DNA from: Acidobacteriaceae bacterium
GTDB lineage: Bacteria > Acidobacteriota > Terriglobia > Terriglobales > Acidobacteriaceae
Assembly: GCA_003134855.1 (NCBI GenBank)
Contig: PLCS01000007.1
Coordinates: forward strand, 567,011-631,010
Reading direction: 5' to 3'
Length of the DNA stretch: 64,000 nucleotides
The notes under the pieces were generated by a model that worked only from the letters and a program-made list of their open reading frames with translations, did no database searches and was not told the DNA's origin. A program made the translations under genes and the position numbers. Positions 9,451 through 18,055 of this stretch are shown here, piece by piece. Numbering within the stretch: the stretch's first letter is position 1; each line of letters opens with the position of its first letter.

Positions 9451-10211
9451 CTACGACTCCGCGAGCCAATCTTCATTGTCTAACTGCCGCAACCGGTAGC
9501 CGAAGCCATGAACAAACTGTAAAAGGTCGAATACACAATAGCCGAACGGCTTGCAATTTGATTCGTTGGCTTCAAAGATCAGGCTTGGCTTGTCCGGTGA
9601 AGATAATAACTGCGTGGCCCCACGAAGAATGAGAAGCTCCGCGCCTTCAGCATCCATCTTAACCAGGCCGATCTTCGGGGTCCCCAGCTCGCTTAAAACA
9701 TCGTCCAGGCGCTGCGTAGCCACTTCTACGGTCTTCATAACATCGAATCGGCCATTCGCGCGCATGCTACCAAACCCTTCATTTCCTTCAGAGGGGACGT
9801 GAAAGGTCACAGTGCCAGGCGCATCGGCCAGTGCAAAGGGGAAGACTTCGACGTTGCCCTGGGCATTCAGTTCGATGTTGCGCCGCAACTTAGCCACCAT
9901 GCGCGCCTGGGGTTCAAACGAGAACACGCGCTTCTCCGGGCCGATCAATTCGGATGTGAGGACCGTGTAGTATCCGATATTCGCGCCAATATCGATCACG
10001 TTCACGCCGCGGACGCGATTCGCACAATCTCTCGCCGCACTTCCGGCTCGAAAGTCTCCTCACAGCGAATTTGCTGCGCCAAAGTGTCATTCGTATCAAG
10101 AATCATCCTGCCGCCGCCGATCAGGCGTTGATGGACAGTTTTCTTCCCGAAAGCGTACATGCCGCGAAGGCTCCAGATGGCACAACGTCTCTTAACATAA
10201 AGCGGAATCAA
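9451..10211 (-). pseudogene. FkbM-family methyltransferase, split by a frameshift
   Basis: Two minus-strand frames together make one FkbM SAM-dependent methyltransferase. The upstream piece (10211 to 10002; TTG start with GAAGGG 5 nt before) ends ...EIVRIASAA and a stop; the downstream piece (GTG at 10005 to 9451, 184 codons) begins VNVIDIGANIGYYT, the SAM-binding motif I. FkbM proteins normally have the acidic FEPEVRREI-type segment in the same chain just before motif I, so one lost base near 10005 best explains the break. The stop and GTG overlap (GTGA), so coupled re-initiation giving two chains is possible. The product would O-methylate a sugar of the EPS. A sequencing error cannot be excluded. 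Confidence 0.7.
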
Positions 10212-10232
10212 TTAAACCCTTCCCATTCCATT

Positions 10233-11336
10233 CTAGCTCTTCTGGTTGTAAAGAATATGATCGATGATATGAGCATATCCATCGACCACACAATTGGGGC
10301 CGGGCTCTTTGCGGGCACCCCAAAGATATAGCGTGCAATGATTCATCAGGTAAGCCAGAGCCTGCGAATACTCCTTGTAGCAAGCCTCCGGGCCAAGCTG
10401 CTGGCGGCATAATTGCAGCGTATTGCGCATCTGCTGGATCATATCTCCCTTCGGCCGGCTCTTCAAAACCATCGGCATCAGGGCAAAGTGGAGCGGGTCG
10501 AACAAAGGAAGCTGTTCATAGTCCGCATATTCCCAGTCGAAGATTCTGGCGGAGCCACTCTGCACGCGGATATTCCATGGGGTGAAGTCATTGTGCGCGG
10601 CCACAAACAGACTCGGCGGCCCGGAAAGCGACTGCTCGATTCTTTGCATCGCTGTCTCTATGCGGATCGACCATGCCTGGGTAAGTAGCCCGTCGAGATC
10701 CTTCAACCGCGAGTGTAGATTCCGGTACAGCCTGGAGTCTTCAAGCCTGATGGTCTGGCGCGAGTTCTCCTGAAACTTGCGTAGAAACGCGATGTGCAAC
10801 TCTCCGAAGTTATAGTCGAGCTTGCCGGGGAGCGGAGATTCCGCCACGAAGGAGAGATCCTCTACGGAGCGATGAGCTATCAGTTCGGGAACGTGGCCGG
10901 CCAGCGGCGCCTGACCGCGCAGCGTGTGTAGCCACTCCGCTTCGTTGCGGAGAAGGGAGTCAACGGCTTCTCCCGCGCCCGCCTTGACGATATACAGCGG
11001 CTCGGCGGAGTGATCCAACAACAGAATGGTGTCTTTGGACCACGGTCCGGGCGCCCCGATGCGACAACAGGACCATCCTGCTTCCTTGCCAATTGCCTGA
11101 CGGATGGAGACCATCTTATCGTCTTCCACGCAACTCGCAACGCCGAGCAGGCGCGGCAGGCGAGCCATTGCGCGCAGGGGAAATTCCAACCGGCCCGGAT
11201 GAAAGAGTTTCCAACAAGCCTTCTGCCCGGCGGCGTCGCGAGGAACGATAAAGCGCACCCGTCCATTCCAGCGCAGGGCGAGATGGGTTCCAGAAGGCTG
11301 GTCCGGCGCTCTGTAGAAACGGCTAACTTCAACCAC
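10233..11336 (-). CDS. APH/choline-kinase-like phosphotransferase in the EPS locus
   Basis: A 367-residue protein of the protein-kinase-like APH fold. The Brenner catalytic motif HNDFTPWN is at 248-255 and the metal-binding FDWE at 266-269, both intact, so it is expected to be an active small-molecule kinase. The first 120 residues precede the kinase N-lobe and are unrecognised. The start is GTG, overlapping the stop of the upstream P-loop kinase gene by 8 nt. Its place between methyltransferase and kinase genes suggests that it phosphorylates a sugar or a polyol in EPS assembly; antibiotic resistance is unlikely in this context. Confidence 0.72.
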   Translation of the reverse strand: MVEVSRFYRAPDQPSGTHLALRWNGRVRFIVPRDAAGQKACWKLFHPGRLEFPLRAMARLPRLLGVASCVEDDKMVSIRQAIGKEAGWSCCRIGAPGPWSKDTILLLDHSAEPLYIVKAGAGEAVDSLLRNEAEWLHTLRGQAPLAGHVPELIAHRSVEDLSFVAESPLPGKLDYNFGELHIAFLRKFQENSRQTIRLEDSRLYRNLHSRLKDLDGLLTQAWSIRIETAMQRIEQSLSGPPSLFVAAHNDFTPWNIRVQSGSARIFDWEYADYEQLPLFDPLHFALMPMVLKSRPKGDMIQQMRNTLQLCRQQLGPEACYKEYSQALAYLMNHCTLYLWGARKEPGPNCVVDGYAHIIDHILYNQKS

Positions 11337-12006
11337 GATTGCCTTCGGATTCGATCACCGCTGTGGTGATGGCATGCTCAACATCCGTGATAACTTTGCC
11401 CAGCGGCTGCGAAGCGTCTACGATCACATAGTTTCGCTGCTTTCGGACCAGCGACAAGTATGCCTGGCGCTGCCGCGCACTTTCCTCGGCCTGAACCTCC
11501 TGCTTGCGCGCCCGCAGAATCTCGGTCGGGGCATCCAAGAGCACCCACAGTCTTGGCCTGGGCATGAGGGTTCCGATGAGCCGGGCTATACTCATCGGCC
11601 CTCCGTAGCGATACCGGATAGGGTCAACCAGGAGATCATGATAGTAGCGATCGCAGATGAGCAACACCGCCTTTTTATCCTGGAGGAGATATGCGTACCA
11701 CTCTTCCAGGAGCCAGACGAATATCTTTGCAACAGAAGTCAGCGCCGAGCGAGGCGGCATGCAGTGAGGAACGGGGTTAATCAAAACCGGCGCGCCGCGC
11801 CGTGGCCGGACATAGAACGGCTTCAGGTGGCGCATCTTCACGACGCGCCCAGCCTGAATCCAACTCCCCATGAACCCCTGAATGACAGAGCTTTTGCCCG
11901 CTCCATCTGGGCCAAGAATTACGATTCTCAGTTTGAGGTTCTCCTTAGAAGCGATTCTTGAGCTTCCTGTCTGTGCGCTGGGCGAGCATATGAATGATTG
12001 CGGCAT
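11329..12006 (-). CDS. Thymidylate-kinase-like P-loop kinase
   Basis: A P-loop NTPase related to dTMP kinase. Walker A is GPDGAGKS, followed later by the DR-type motif CDRYYHDL and a basic LID-like segment (LRARKQEVQAEE). The true Tmk substrate residues are not obvious and it lies inside an EPS operon, so it more likely phosphorylates an EPS-related metabolite or glycan. The ATG at 12006 would overlap the upstream gene by 62 bp; an in-frame CTG at 11931 sits 9 nt after a perfect AAGGAG and just before Walker A, so initiation at CTG is a serious alternative. It is a paralogue of the C-terminal half of the upstream gene. Confidence 0.72.
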   Translation of the reverse strand: MPQSFICSPSAQTGSSRIASKENLKLRIVILGPDGAGKSSVIQGFMGSWIQAGRVVKMRHLKPFYVRPRRGAPVLINPVPHCMPPRSALTSVAKIFVWLLEEWYAYLLQDKKAVLLICDRYYHDLLVDPIRYRYGGPMSIARLIGTLMPRPRLWVLLDAPTEILRARKQEVQAEESARQRQAYLSLVRKQRNYVIVDASQPLGKVITDVEHAITTAVIESEGNRG

Positions 12007-13330
12007 ACGCCTCTTCTGTGACGCTGGTGACTGGCTTACTTGCGTCGAGGATGATGTGTTCTTTTCTAGTCTTTACGAAGGAGCGGTAGGCTTCAATTTT
12101 CCTGAGTGTTTCCCCTGATGGAAGCTCCGGGGGCCTCGGTTGCAAAGCATCTGCTGCCGGGTCCAGCAATATCCACAGATCGGGAGACGGAAATAGCTTG
12201 CCAACGAGACGCGCAAACCACCTGGGGCCGCAATATCGGCATCTCTTGGGGTTGATGAACAGGTCGTGGTAATAGCTCTCGTGGAGGTGAAGTGTGATAT
12301 TTACCTTTTCGGCGAATTTACTACGCCACTCAGCCACCAGCCACAGGACGGCGTTGGCCATGGAGGTAAACGCCCCGCTTGAACCTTCCGCTGGGGAATC
12401 CGCGCGCGCGGCATTGCCTATTGGCCCTCCAGCAAGAGGCAGACGTTGCCGGAGTGGGATCTTCTCAACTACCTTGGCCGCGGATTCCAGCATGGGCCGC
12501 AGGTTTTCGATGATAGTTGCATTGCAGCCCCCGTCCGGGCCCAGAATGCACACCGTTTCAAGAGTCTTTGGTGAAAAACGAACGATAAATTCCCGCGCAT
12601 AGTATTGAGCAATCGACAAAGGACCGCGGAACGGCCCATGCTGCAGACTGCGCAGAATCAGCGAAGCACGCATAGCTGTTACGCAACCCAGCAACTTCAA
12701 GCGGTCGCCAGCCAACACCGCATCCACCAGCCGCGTTGCCAGCTTCCGCCCGAATTGGCGCGAGAGGATGGCAGCCGTCTCGGTGCTATTGCCGGCGATC
12801 GTTTGTTGCACCCGGGGAAAGTACTTTTCCTTCACCCGGCCGCCAATCAGCAGCGTGGCCAGCAGGGACGTGATTGCCTCGTAAACCGGAGAAGGAACAA
12901 AGAAGTGAAGAGCGCCGGCGTTCCGCGGAATCACGGTTTGCAGCATCTTGCCGGCCGGCAGGTAGGGAAGCTTCTTCCAGCTCAGGGATAAAAAGAAGTC
13001 GATCTGGAGCGACCGGACCCCCGGAGCAACGGAAACTCCTTCCACATACGCGATTGCCCCAGCGGGAAGTTCGCAATAGCCGACGATGCGAATGCCTGGA
13101 ATGGAGCGAAGCCCGCGGATCGCAAGCGGCAACTGGGTAGAACCAATCATTAGATCCATATCGTTGCCGTTGTTATTCTCCGGGAATCCCTCATAATTCC
13201 GCAAGACGCAGTAGCGTACTCCCTCCGCTTCAAGCGCCTGAAAAAGGGACGCCAGGAATTCACCGAAGGGGAGAGCCGGCGGCTGCCGAAGGGAGGGTGC
13301 GTTCATCGACTCCTGTAACTCCATTTGCAT
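11945..13330 (-). CDS. Nucleotidyltransferase-like protein fused to a degenerate P-loop kinase domain
   Basis: A 461-residue two-domain protein. Residues about 20-250 look like a minimal nucleotidyltransferase: YCVLRNYEGFP, then NDMDLMI (56-62) with paired acidic residues, and a possible third Asp in LQIDFF (about 112). Residues about 255-455 copy the neighbouring kinase, but the Walker A is GPDGGCNAT (265-273), lacking the Lys, and the CDRYYHDL motif is LHESYYHDL (350-358). The second domain is thus probably a pseudokinase with a binding or scaffold role. The start may be the ATG at 13330 or at 13306 (after AGGAG). Substrates are unknown. Confidence 0.68.
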   Translation of the reverse strand: MQMELQESMNAPSLRQPPALPFGEFLASLFQALEAEGVRYCVLRNYEGFPENNNGNDMDLMIGSTQLPLAIRGLRSIPGIRIVGYCELPAGAIAYVEGVSVAPGVRSLQIDFFLSLSWKKLPYLPAGKMLQTVIPRNAGALHFFVPSPVYEAITSLLATLLIGGRVKEKYFPRVQQTIAGNSTETAAILSRQFGRKLATRLVDAVLAGDRLKLLGCVTAMRASLILRSLQHGPFRGPLSIAQYYAREFIVRFSPKTLETVCILGPDGGCNATIIENLRPMLESAAKVVEKIPLRQRLPLAGGPIGNAARADSPAEGSSGAFTSMANAVLWLVAEWRSKFAEKVNITLHLHESYYHDLFINPKRCRYCGPRWFARLVGKLFPSPDLWILLDPAADALQPRPPELPSGETLRKIEAYRSFVKTRKEHIILDASKPVTSVTEEAYAAIIHMLAQRTDRKLKNRF

Positions 13331-13386
13331 TCTTCATTCTCTTAGAGGCTTGATCGGCCGATTGCCGCTCACCTGCCGGTAATCCG

Positions 13387-14331
13387 TCACGTGCGGCGAA
13401 GCAGCAGCTTCGAGGTGATTTGCGGGAAGGTATAGCCAGGCTGCAAGATCAAAGCCGCAATGAGTGTTGGAGCAAGCAGATAGTACCTGTGCTCGGCAAA
13501 ATGAAAAACTGCGGCCTTGTAAAGCACCTTGGCCGTGTCCTTGCGCCACGCGTTGGCTCGCACATACCACGGCAGCGTCCGGCGATAACTACAATACTCG
13601 TCCCAGGATAATTCCGATTGACCGCTGCGCCTGCGCAACAAGCTGTCCTTATACCAGTGCATCTGTTCACGGATATGCCGCGGTCGGGCAATGCAAACTG
13701 ATTCAGAATGAATGCGGTACTTGACGAGGTACTCCGGCTGGATAAGTATTTTGCAGCCTGCCTCCAACAGCCGGTTCCACATATCTACGTCCTCGCCCAC
13801 GCGGAACTGCGCGCGATAGCCTCCAACTGCCAGCACCGCGCTCTTGCGCATCAGCGCCGTGCAGGAGTTGAACCCGATCAACTCATTCGCCTGATAGAGC
13901 TTTTGCACGGCCTCATGCGTGACCAGGGGCGATTCTCCCTTGCCGATAATTTTTCCCTGGCTATCGATGTGCAGGCACCAGCCGCCCGCTACAGACAACT
14001 CCGGGTGCTCTTCCAGGAAAGCCACGTTGCGTTCGAGACGGTTGGGCATCAGCACATCGTCTCCCTGCATCAGGGCCACCCACTCGTTGGCGGCGAGCGC
14101 GAATCCTCGATTCAGTGTCGCCGCGACACCCATGTTGGGATGCGATTCGACGCGCACGCGTGCATCGAGAAGAGCGTAGCTTTGGGCGATCTCCCGGGTG
14201 CGGTCCTGAGATCCATCGTCCAAAACAATCAGCTCGAGATTCGTCCAGGTTTGCGCCAGCACGCTTTCGATCGCTTCGGCAATGAATCGCTCTTCGTTGT
14301 ATGCCGGCATGATGACAGATAATTGCATCAT
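13387..14331 (-). CDS. Family 2 glycosyltransferase
   Basis: A GT-A glycosyltransferase of about 314 residues from the ATG pair at 14331, which follows GAGGAGG by 5 nt; the track start at 14376 is rejected. LSVIMPAYNEERFI starts the fold, DDGSQDRT and MQGDD supply nucleotide and metal binding, and a hydrophobic stretch near the C-terminus (YYLLAPTLIAALIL) may attach it to the membrane. It would extend the EPS repeat unit. Confidence 0.88.
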   Translation of the reverse strand: MMQLSVIMPAYNEERFIAEAIESVLAQTWTNLELIVLDDGSQDRTREIAQSYALLDARVRVESHPNMGVAATLNRGFALAANEWVALMQGDDVLMPNRLERNVAFLEEHPELSVAGGWCLHIDSQGKIIGKGESPLVTHEAVQKLYQANELIGFNSCTALMRKSAVLAVGGYRAQFRVGEDVDMWNRLLEAGCKILIQPEYLVKYRIHSESVCIARPRHIREQMHWYKDSLLRRRSGQSELSWDEYCSYRRTLPWYVRANAWRKDTAKVLYKAAVFHFAEHRYYLLAPTLIAALILQPGYTFPQITSKLLLRRT

Positions 14332-14372
14332 TGCAGCCTCCTCGCAACATGGTTGCAAATCGGATTGCGGTA

Positions 14373-15239
14373 TCACATTCGCTGCCTGGCGTTGCGGCCA
14401 GGCGCCGGAGCGAAGGGATGATCCTTTAACTCGGCGACATAATTTGAAACGCCCCGGAAATATTCAAGGTCCTCATAGTATTCATCAATCGCAATCTGCT
14501 TTCCGCCCGGCGTAATGCGCCAAATCCGAAATCCAGCGGAGGTCAACAGATTCCAAAACTGGCGGAAAAATGTTCGGGAGTTGACATTTCCGCTTCCAAA
14601 CTCGAAGAGCATCGCACCAATGCGCCGTTCCGAGAGGGCAGTCTTGGCGCCAAGCAGCGCAAACAATTCGTGCCCCTCAATATCCATCTTGAGAAAATCG
14701 ACAAACTCCAATTGCCGGGCCTTGATAAAGTCATCGAGCGTGACTACATCCACTTCAAGCTGCGCATAGGTGCGATCCTCAAAGAAGGTATCTTCCCGGG
14801 GATGCAGAGATGCGGACCCATCCGTCGGCTGGCTGAAGTGCAGGAGCGCTTTCCCCGCCCGCTCTCCGACCGCTGCCGGAACAATCGTCGCATTGTCAAG
14901 TTGCGGCCTCTTCGCTATTTGCTCGCGGCATGCAGGGGAGGGCTCGAAGAGAAAGAGCGTGGATGCAGGCTTGGCGGCAGAGATCTTTGCCGACCATTTT
15001 CCAACATTGGCTCCTACGTCAAAAATTACCGGCTCAGGCCTGTAGATCAGCGATAACGCCACTTGAACTTCGCTATTGAGATCCCAGCCGGTTCCCGCGC
15101 CCTTGCCAGTCAGGATATTCAGGTAAGCATCCAGCATTCTGAGGGGCGTGAATAGCGGCCGGGAGACGGCCAGCCTGCTGAGGGGTGCCGCGATGATCTT
15201 TGCCGTGCGGTCCAGCCACTTCCATCTACGCATCTTCAT
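14373..15239 (-). CDS. FkbM-family methyltransferase (intact)
   Basis: A SAM-dependent methyltransferase of 288 residues from the ATG at 15239; the track extension to 15365 is rich in polar residues and unlike the family. Motif I is VIFDVGANVGKWS, followed by LFLFEPSP and FLKMDIEGHE, the FkbM motif-I/II/IV pattern. FkbM enzymes O-methylate hydroxyl groups; in polysaccharide loci they methylate sugars, often capping or masking residues. The stop lies 42 bp before the downstream GT2 start. Unlike the second FkbM gene at 9.5-10.2 kb, this one is uninterrupted. Confidence 0.85.
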   Translation of the reverse strand: MKMRRWKWLDRTAKIIAAPLSRLAVSRPLFTPLRMLDAYLNILTGKGAGTGWDLNSEVQVALSLIYRPEPVIFDVGANVGKWSAKISAAKPASTLFLFEPSPACREQIAKRPQLDNATIVPAAVGERAGKALLHFSQPTDGSASLHPREDTFFEDRTYAQLEVDVVTLDDFIKARQLEFVDFLKMDIEGHELFALLGAKTALSERRIGAMLFEFGSGNVNSRTFFRQFWNLLTSAGFRIWRITPGGKQIAIDEYYEDLEYFRGVSNYVAELKDHPFAPAPGRNARQRM

Positions 15240-15525
15240 GGTTGAGCAGTGCTCCCTTTTTGAGTGTCGATTGGTGTCTAATTCGAAAGAATATTCACCG
15301 GGAACACACTCGATTTTGCCTGCGGGAACGGTCGTCTCTCCCTGCTGGTTATGCCGCCCATGCACTGGTGATCGCGTTCGATTGCGTGGCGCGGGGCAGG
15401 CAATTTTGACTTACGCCCGAAGGACTCTCTGCTGGGCGATTGCCAAACTCGACTCCAGAATCTATTCAGCCTGAAGATACGGCTTCCGAGCGAAGAGTCA
15501 GCCTCTCTCGCGCCGAAGTCAAGCC

Positions 15526-16854
15526 TCACTCAGCCGCGGCGGGAGATTGCGCCAAAAGAGCCGCTTGCTGCCCAACGCGGCGCGCTTTCAGCAGCAGAGA
15601 AATGCCGACGATGCTTTGAAAGAGAATCTGCGCTCCTAGGAGTCCGAGCAACGAACCGCTAATGCCCAGCCTCTTGGCCAGCGGTCCCGCAAAAGCGAGC
15701 GCAAAAGCCGTCATAGCCAGGTAAGACCAGAAGATCGGCACGGTAAACTCCAGCGCCTGCAAGCCGGCGCGCAACGGGCCGCCCACAAAGACAATGACAT
15801 AAAGCAAGGCATACAGCCGCAGGATGTAGCCGTACTGAACCATCTCAGGCGAGTAGATCAACTTCAGCCAGAAGCCCGGCGCCGCCGCCATGACGATAGC
15901 GAAGAGCAAGGTCAGCCCGCCCCACTTGAGCAGAATCGACCGCGTATAGGCCAGCATCGAATCCACCCCGCCCTTCCGCAGGTGGCGCGCTGTCTCCACC
16001 GGAACGATGTTATCCAGCCCCTGAAACCAGACGTGGGTCACGCCCATCAGGTTCTGCGAGGCCTTCAGAACGCCGGCCGCGGCGGCTCCATAATAGACCG
16101 GAGCGGAGAGCAGAAAGATATTGCTGGAGGTCCACACCAGCAATGCCGATCCGGTAAGCCAGCGGGAGACTCTCCAGTGGCGCAGCGAGATCGACTTGAT
16201 CCACTCCCAACTGAATTCGAGCGGCTCCATCCAGAACCATCCCGGCGCCAGGCCAAGGATCGAGGTGCCCGCCATGGTCCATAGCGCGGTCACGCTGTTC
16301 AGATGCCCCGCATGATGCAGCAGGAAGAGGATCGGCAACTGGGTCAGATAGCTGAGAACGTCATCGGCCAGGGCGCGGCGGCTCTGCCGAGTGGCGAAAA
16401 AGTAGCGCCGGACAAAGTCCTGCATCTGATAGGCGAACGCGGAGACCGCTAGGGGAAGCGCGAGCTGTTGCAAATTCTTATGAGGAAAGAAGTTACTGGA
16501 GGTCTTGAGGGCGAGCAAGACCAGAACGAAGCAGCAGGAAACAAGAACCAGTTCCTGGAAGACGACGGCGCCGAAGTAGGAAGGCCTGTCCTTCTCTTCC
16601 TGCTTGGGGCCGATGCTCATCATCGGCGCGACAATCAGCGCGGTCTGGAGGCTATTGACGAAGAGCACCGACATCCAGGCCAGCGTGAAGACGCCAAACT
16701 CGCGCAGGCCCATGAAGCGGAGGAGCATCACATTGGTGAGGAAGTTCGTCGCGCTGACCACCGCCTGGTCGGTCAGCGCCCAGGTTTCCCGCCCCAGGAA
16801 TTGGCGAAGCAAGCCACTCTGAATTCGCTCCTCAAGCGCGGCTTTCTCACTCAT
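15526..16854 (-). CDS. Polysaccharide flippase (Wzx/MOP family)
   Basis: A 442-residue membrane protein with about 12 hydrophobic segments. The N-terminal block ALTDQAVVSATNFLTNVMLLRFMGLREFG is characteristic of MOP-superfamily oligosaccharide flippases. It would turn the undecaprenyl-linked repeat unit from the cytoplasmic to the periplasmic face for Wzy. It lies between wza and the first FkbM gene, in the usual wzc-wza-wzx order. An about 165-bp gap separates it from wza. Confidence 0.85.
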   Translation of the reverse strand: MSEKAALEERIQSGLLRQFLGRETWALTDQAVVSATNFLTNVMLLRFMGLREFGVFTLAWMSVLFVNSLQTALIVAPMMSIGPKQEEKDRPSYFGAVVFQELVLVSCCFVLVLLALKTSSNFFPHKNLQQLALPLAVSAFAYQMQDFVRRYFFATRQSRRALADDVLSYLTQLPILFLLHHAGHLNSVTALWTMAGTSILGLAPGWFWMEPLEFSWEWIKSISLRHWRVSRWLTGSALLVWTSSNIFLLSAPVYYGAAAAGVLKASQNLMGVTHVWFQGLDNIVPVETARHLRKGGVDSMLAYTRSILLKWGGLTLLFAIVMAAAPGFWLKLIYSPEMVQYGYILRLYALLYVIVFVGGPLRAGLQALEFTVPIFWSYLAMTAFALAFAGPLAKRLGISGSLLGLLGAQILFQSIVGISLLLKARRVGQQAALLAQSPAAAE

Positions 16855-17020
16855 CCTGCCCCCGAAACGCTCTTTGTTAGATTGGTACCTGGATGCACGG
16901 ATGGCGGCAACGTCTCGGTGGGCACAATCGCTTCCATGCTGCCGTCTCGGCGGGCTTTGCTCATGATGACAGGTGAGGCGGGGCGCCCGGCGTTAACAGC
17001 CCGGCGGCCGCATCAAGGGG

Positions 17021-18055
17021 TCAGGGATGCGAGACGATGGCCGCCGAGGCTGCGGAGGAGATAATCCCCGTAGCCGTGGAGAACGTGGCCTTGACTTTGC
17101 TCATGGGCACATAAACGATGTCCTGCGCTTGCAGCAGGAGCGGCGTCTGGGTTCCCTTGGTAATGGCGTTATAGGAGAGGGGAAAATCCAATACGGTTCC
17201 GTCTGGATTGCGGCGAATCACCCGCAGGCCGCCGGTGTTGGCCTGGAGAACCGTTCCTCCGCTGAGGGCCAGGGCCTGGGCGACATTCAACTTTCCGTCT
17301 TCCTGCATCACGTAACCGCCCGGCTTGTTGACCGCGCCCAGAATATAGACGATGCCGGCGCGCGGAACGATGACCGAGTCGCCGGGGCGCACGAGAATGG
17401 AGGCTGCCCCCCGGGAGTTCTGACTGCGAGAATAAGGAACATCTTCCTCCGGCACGGCGTCATTGGCTCCATGGCGGATCTTGATGCGCGCGCCCGCCAG
17501 AGGAGTCACGCCGCCGGCTTCGGCAAGAATCTCGCCGAGCGTTGTGGGGGCGATCAGCGCCACCCGCCCCGGGGTGACGACTTCGCCCATGACCGTCACG
17601 TATTGGCCGGCAAACTGCGCCACATCGACATTCACCTGCGGCTGGACCAGTATCTGGCCGTTCTTGAGAGCCGCCTCCAGGCGCTTGGCCGCCTCGGTCA
17701 GGGTCAGCCCCAGAAGATTCACTTTGCCGCAGAGGGGAATCGTCAGGTCACCGGCAGGGTCTACGCGATACGAATTGGTGAACTCGGGAGCGTCGTAGAC
17801 GCTGACGTTCAACAAGTCTCCCGGCGCGATGCGCAGTTCGGATAAGTCCTTGGGAACGACGATGGGCCCCTGCCCTTGAGAGGGGGCTTGGGTCTTGCTG
17901 GAGGAGGAAGCCAAGCCTGCCGTGGCAGTCGAAGCAGTTGAGCCGCCCGGCACCTGAGCATTTCCCGGCACAGTCATCATCGCCGGCAGCAAGACGGCGC
18001 CGAGCAGAAGCAGAAGGCCGCTGCTGAAAGCTGCCTTAGGTTGTCTTTTCGCCAT
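17021..18055 (-). CDS. Polysaccharide export outer-membrane protein (Wza-like)
   Basis: Outer-membrane polysaccharide export (OPX) protein. From the ATG at 18055 it has a clean signal peptide (MAKRQPKAAF, a Leu-rich core, then GNA), a low-complexity Ser/Thr/Ala linker, the polysaccharide export domain beginning PGDLLNVSVYDAPEF, and SLBB-type repeats (VTVMGEVVTPGRV and IVYILGAVNKPGGY). The track start at 18121 would hide the signal peptide and is rejected. The start overlaps the end of the tyrosine kinase gene by 20 nt. It forms the channel through which the EPS leaves, working with Wzc. Confidence 0.9.
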   Translation of the reverse strand: MAKRQPKAAFSSGLLLLLGAVLLPAMMTVPGNAQVPGGSTASTATAGLASSSSKTQAPSQGQGPIVVPKDLSELRIAPGDLLNVSVYDAPEFTNSYRVDPAGDLTIPLCGKVNLLGLTLTEAAKRLEAALKNGQILVQPQVNVDVAQFAGQYVTVMGEVVTPGRVALIAPTTLGEILAEAGGVTPLAGARIKIRHGANDAVPEEDVPYSRSQNSRGAASILVRPGDSVIVPRAGIVYILGAVNKPGGYVMQEDGKLNVAQALALSGGTVLQANTGGLRVIRRNPDGTVLDFPLSYNAITKGTQTPLLLQAQDIVYVPMSKVKATFSTATGIISSAASAAIVSHP

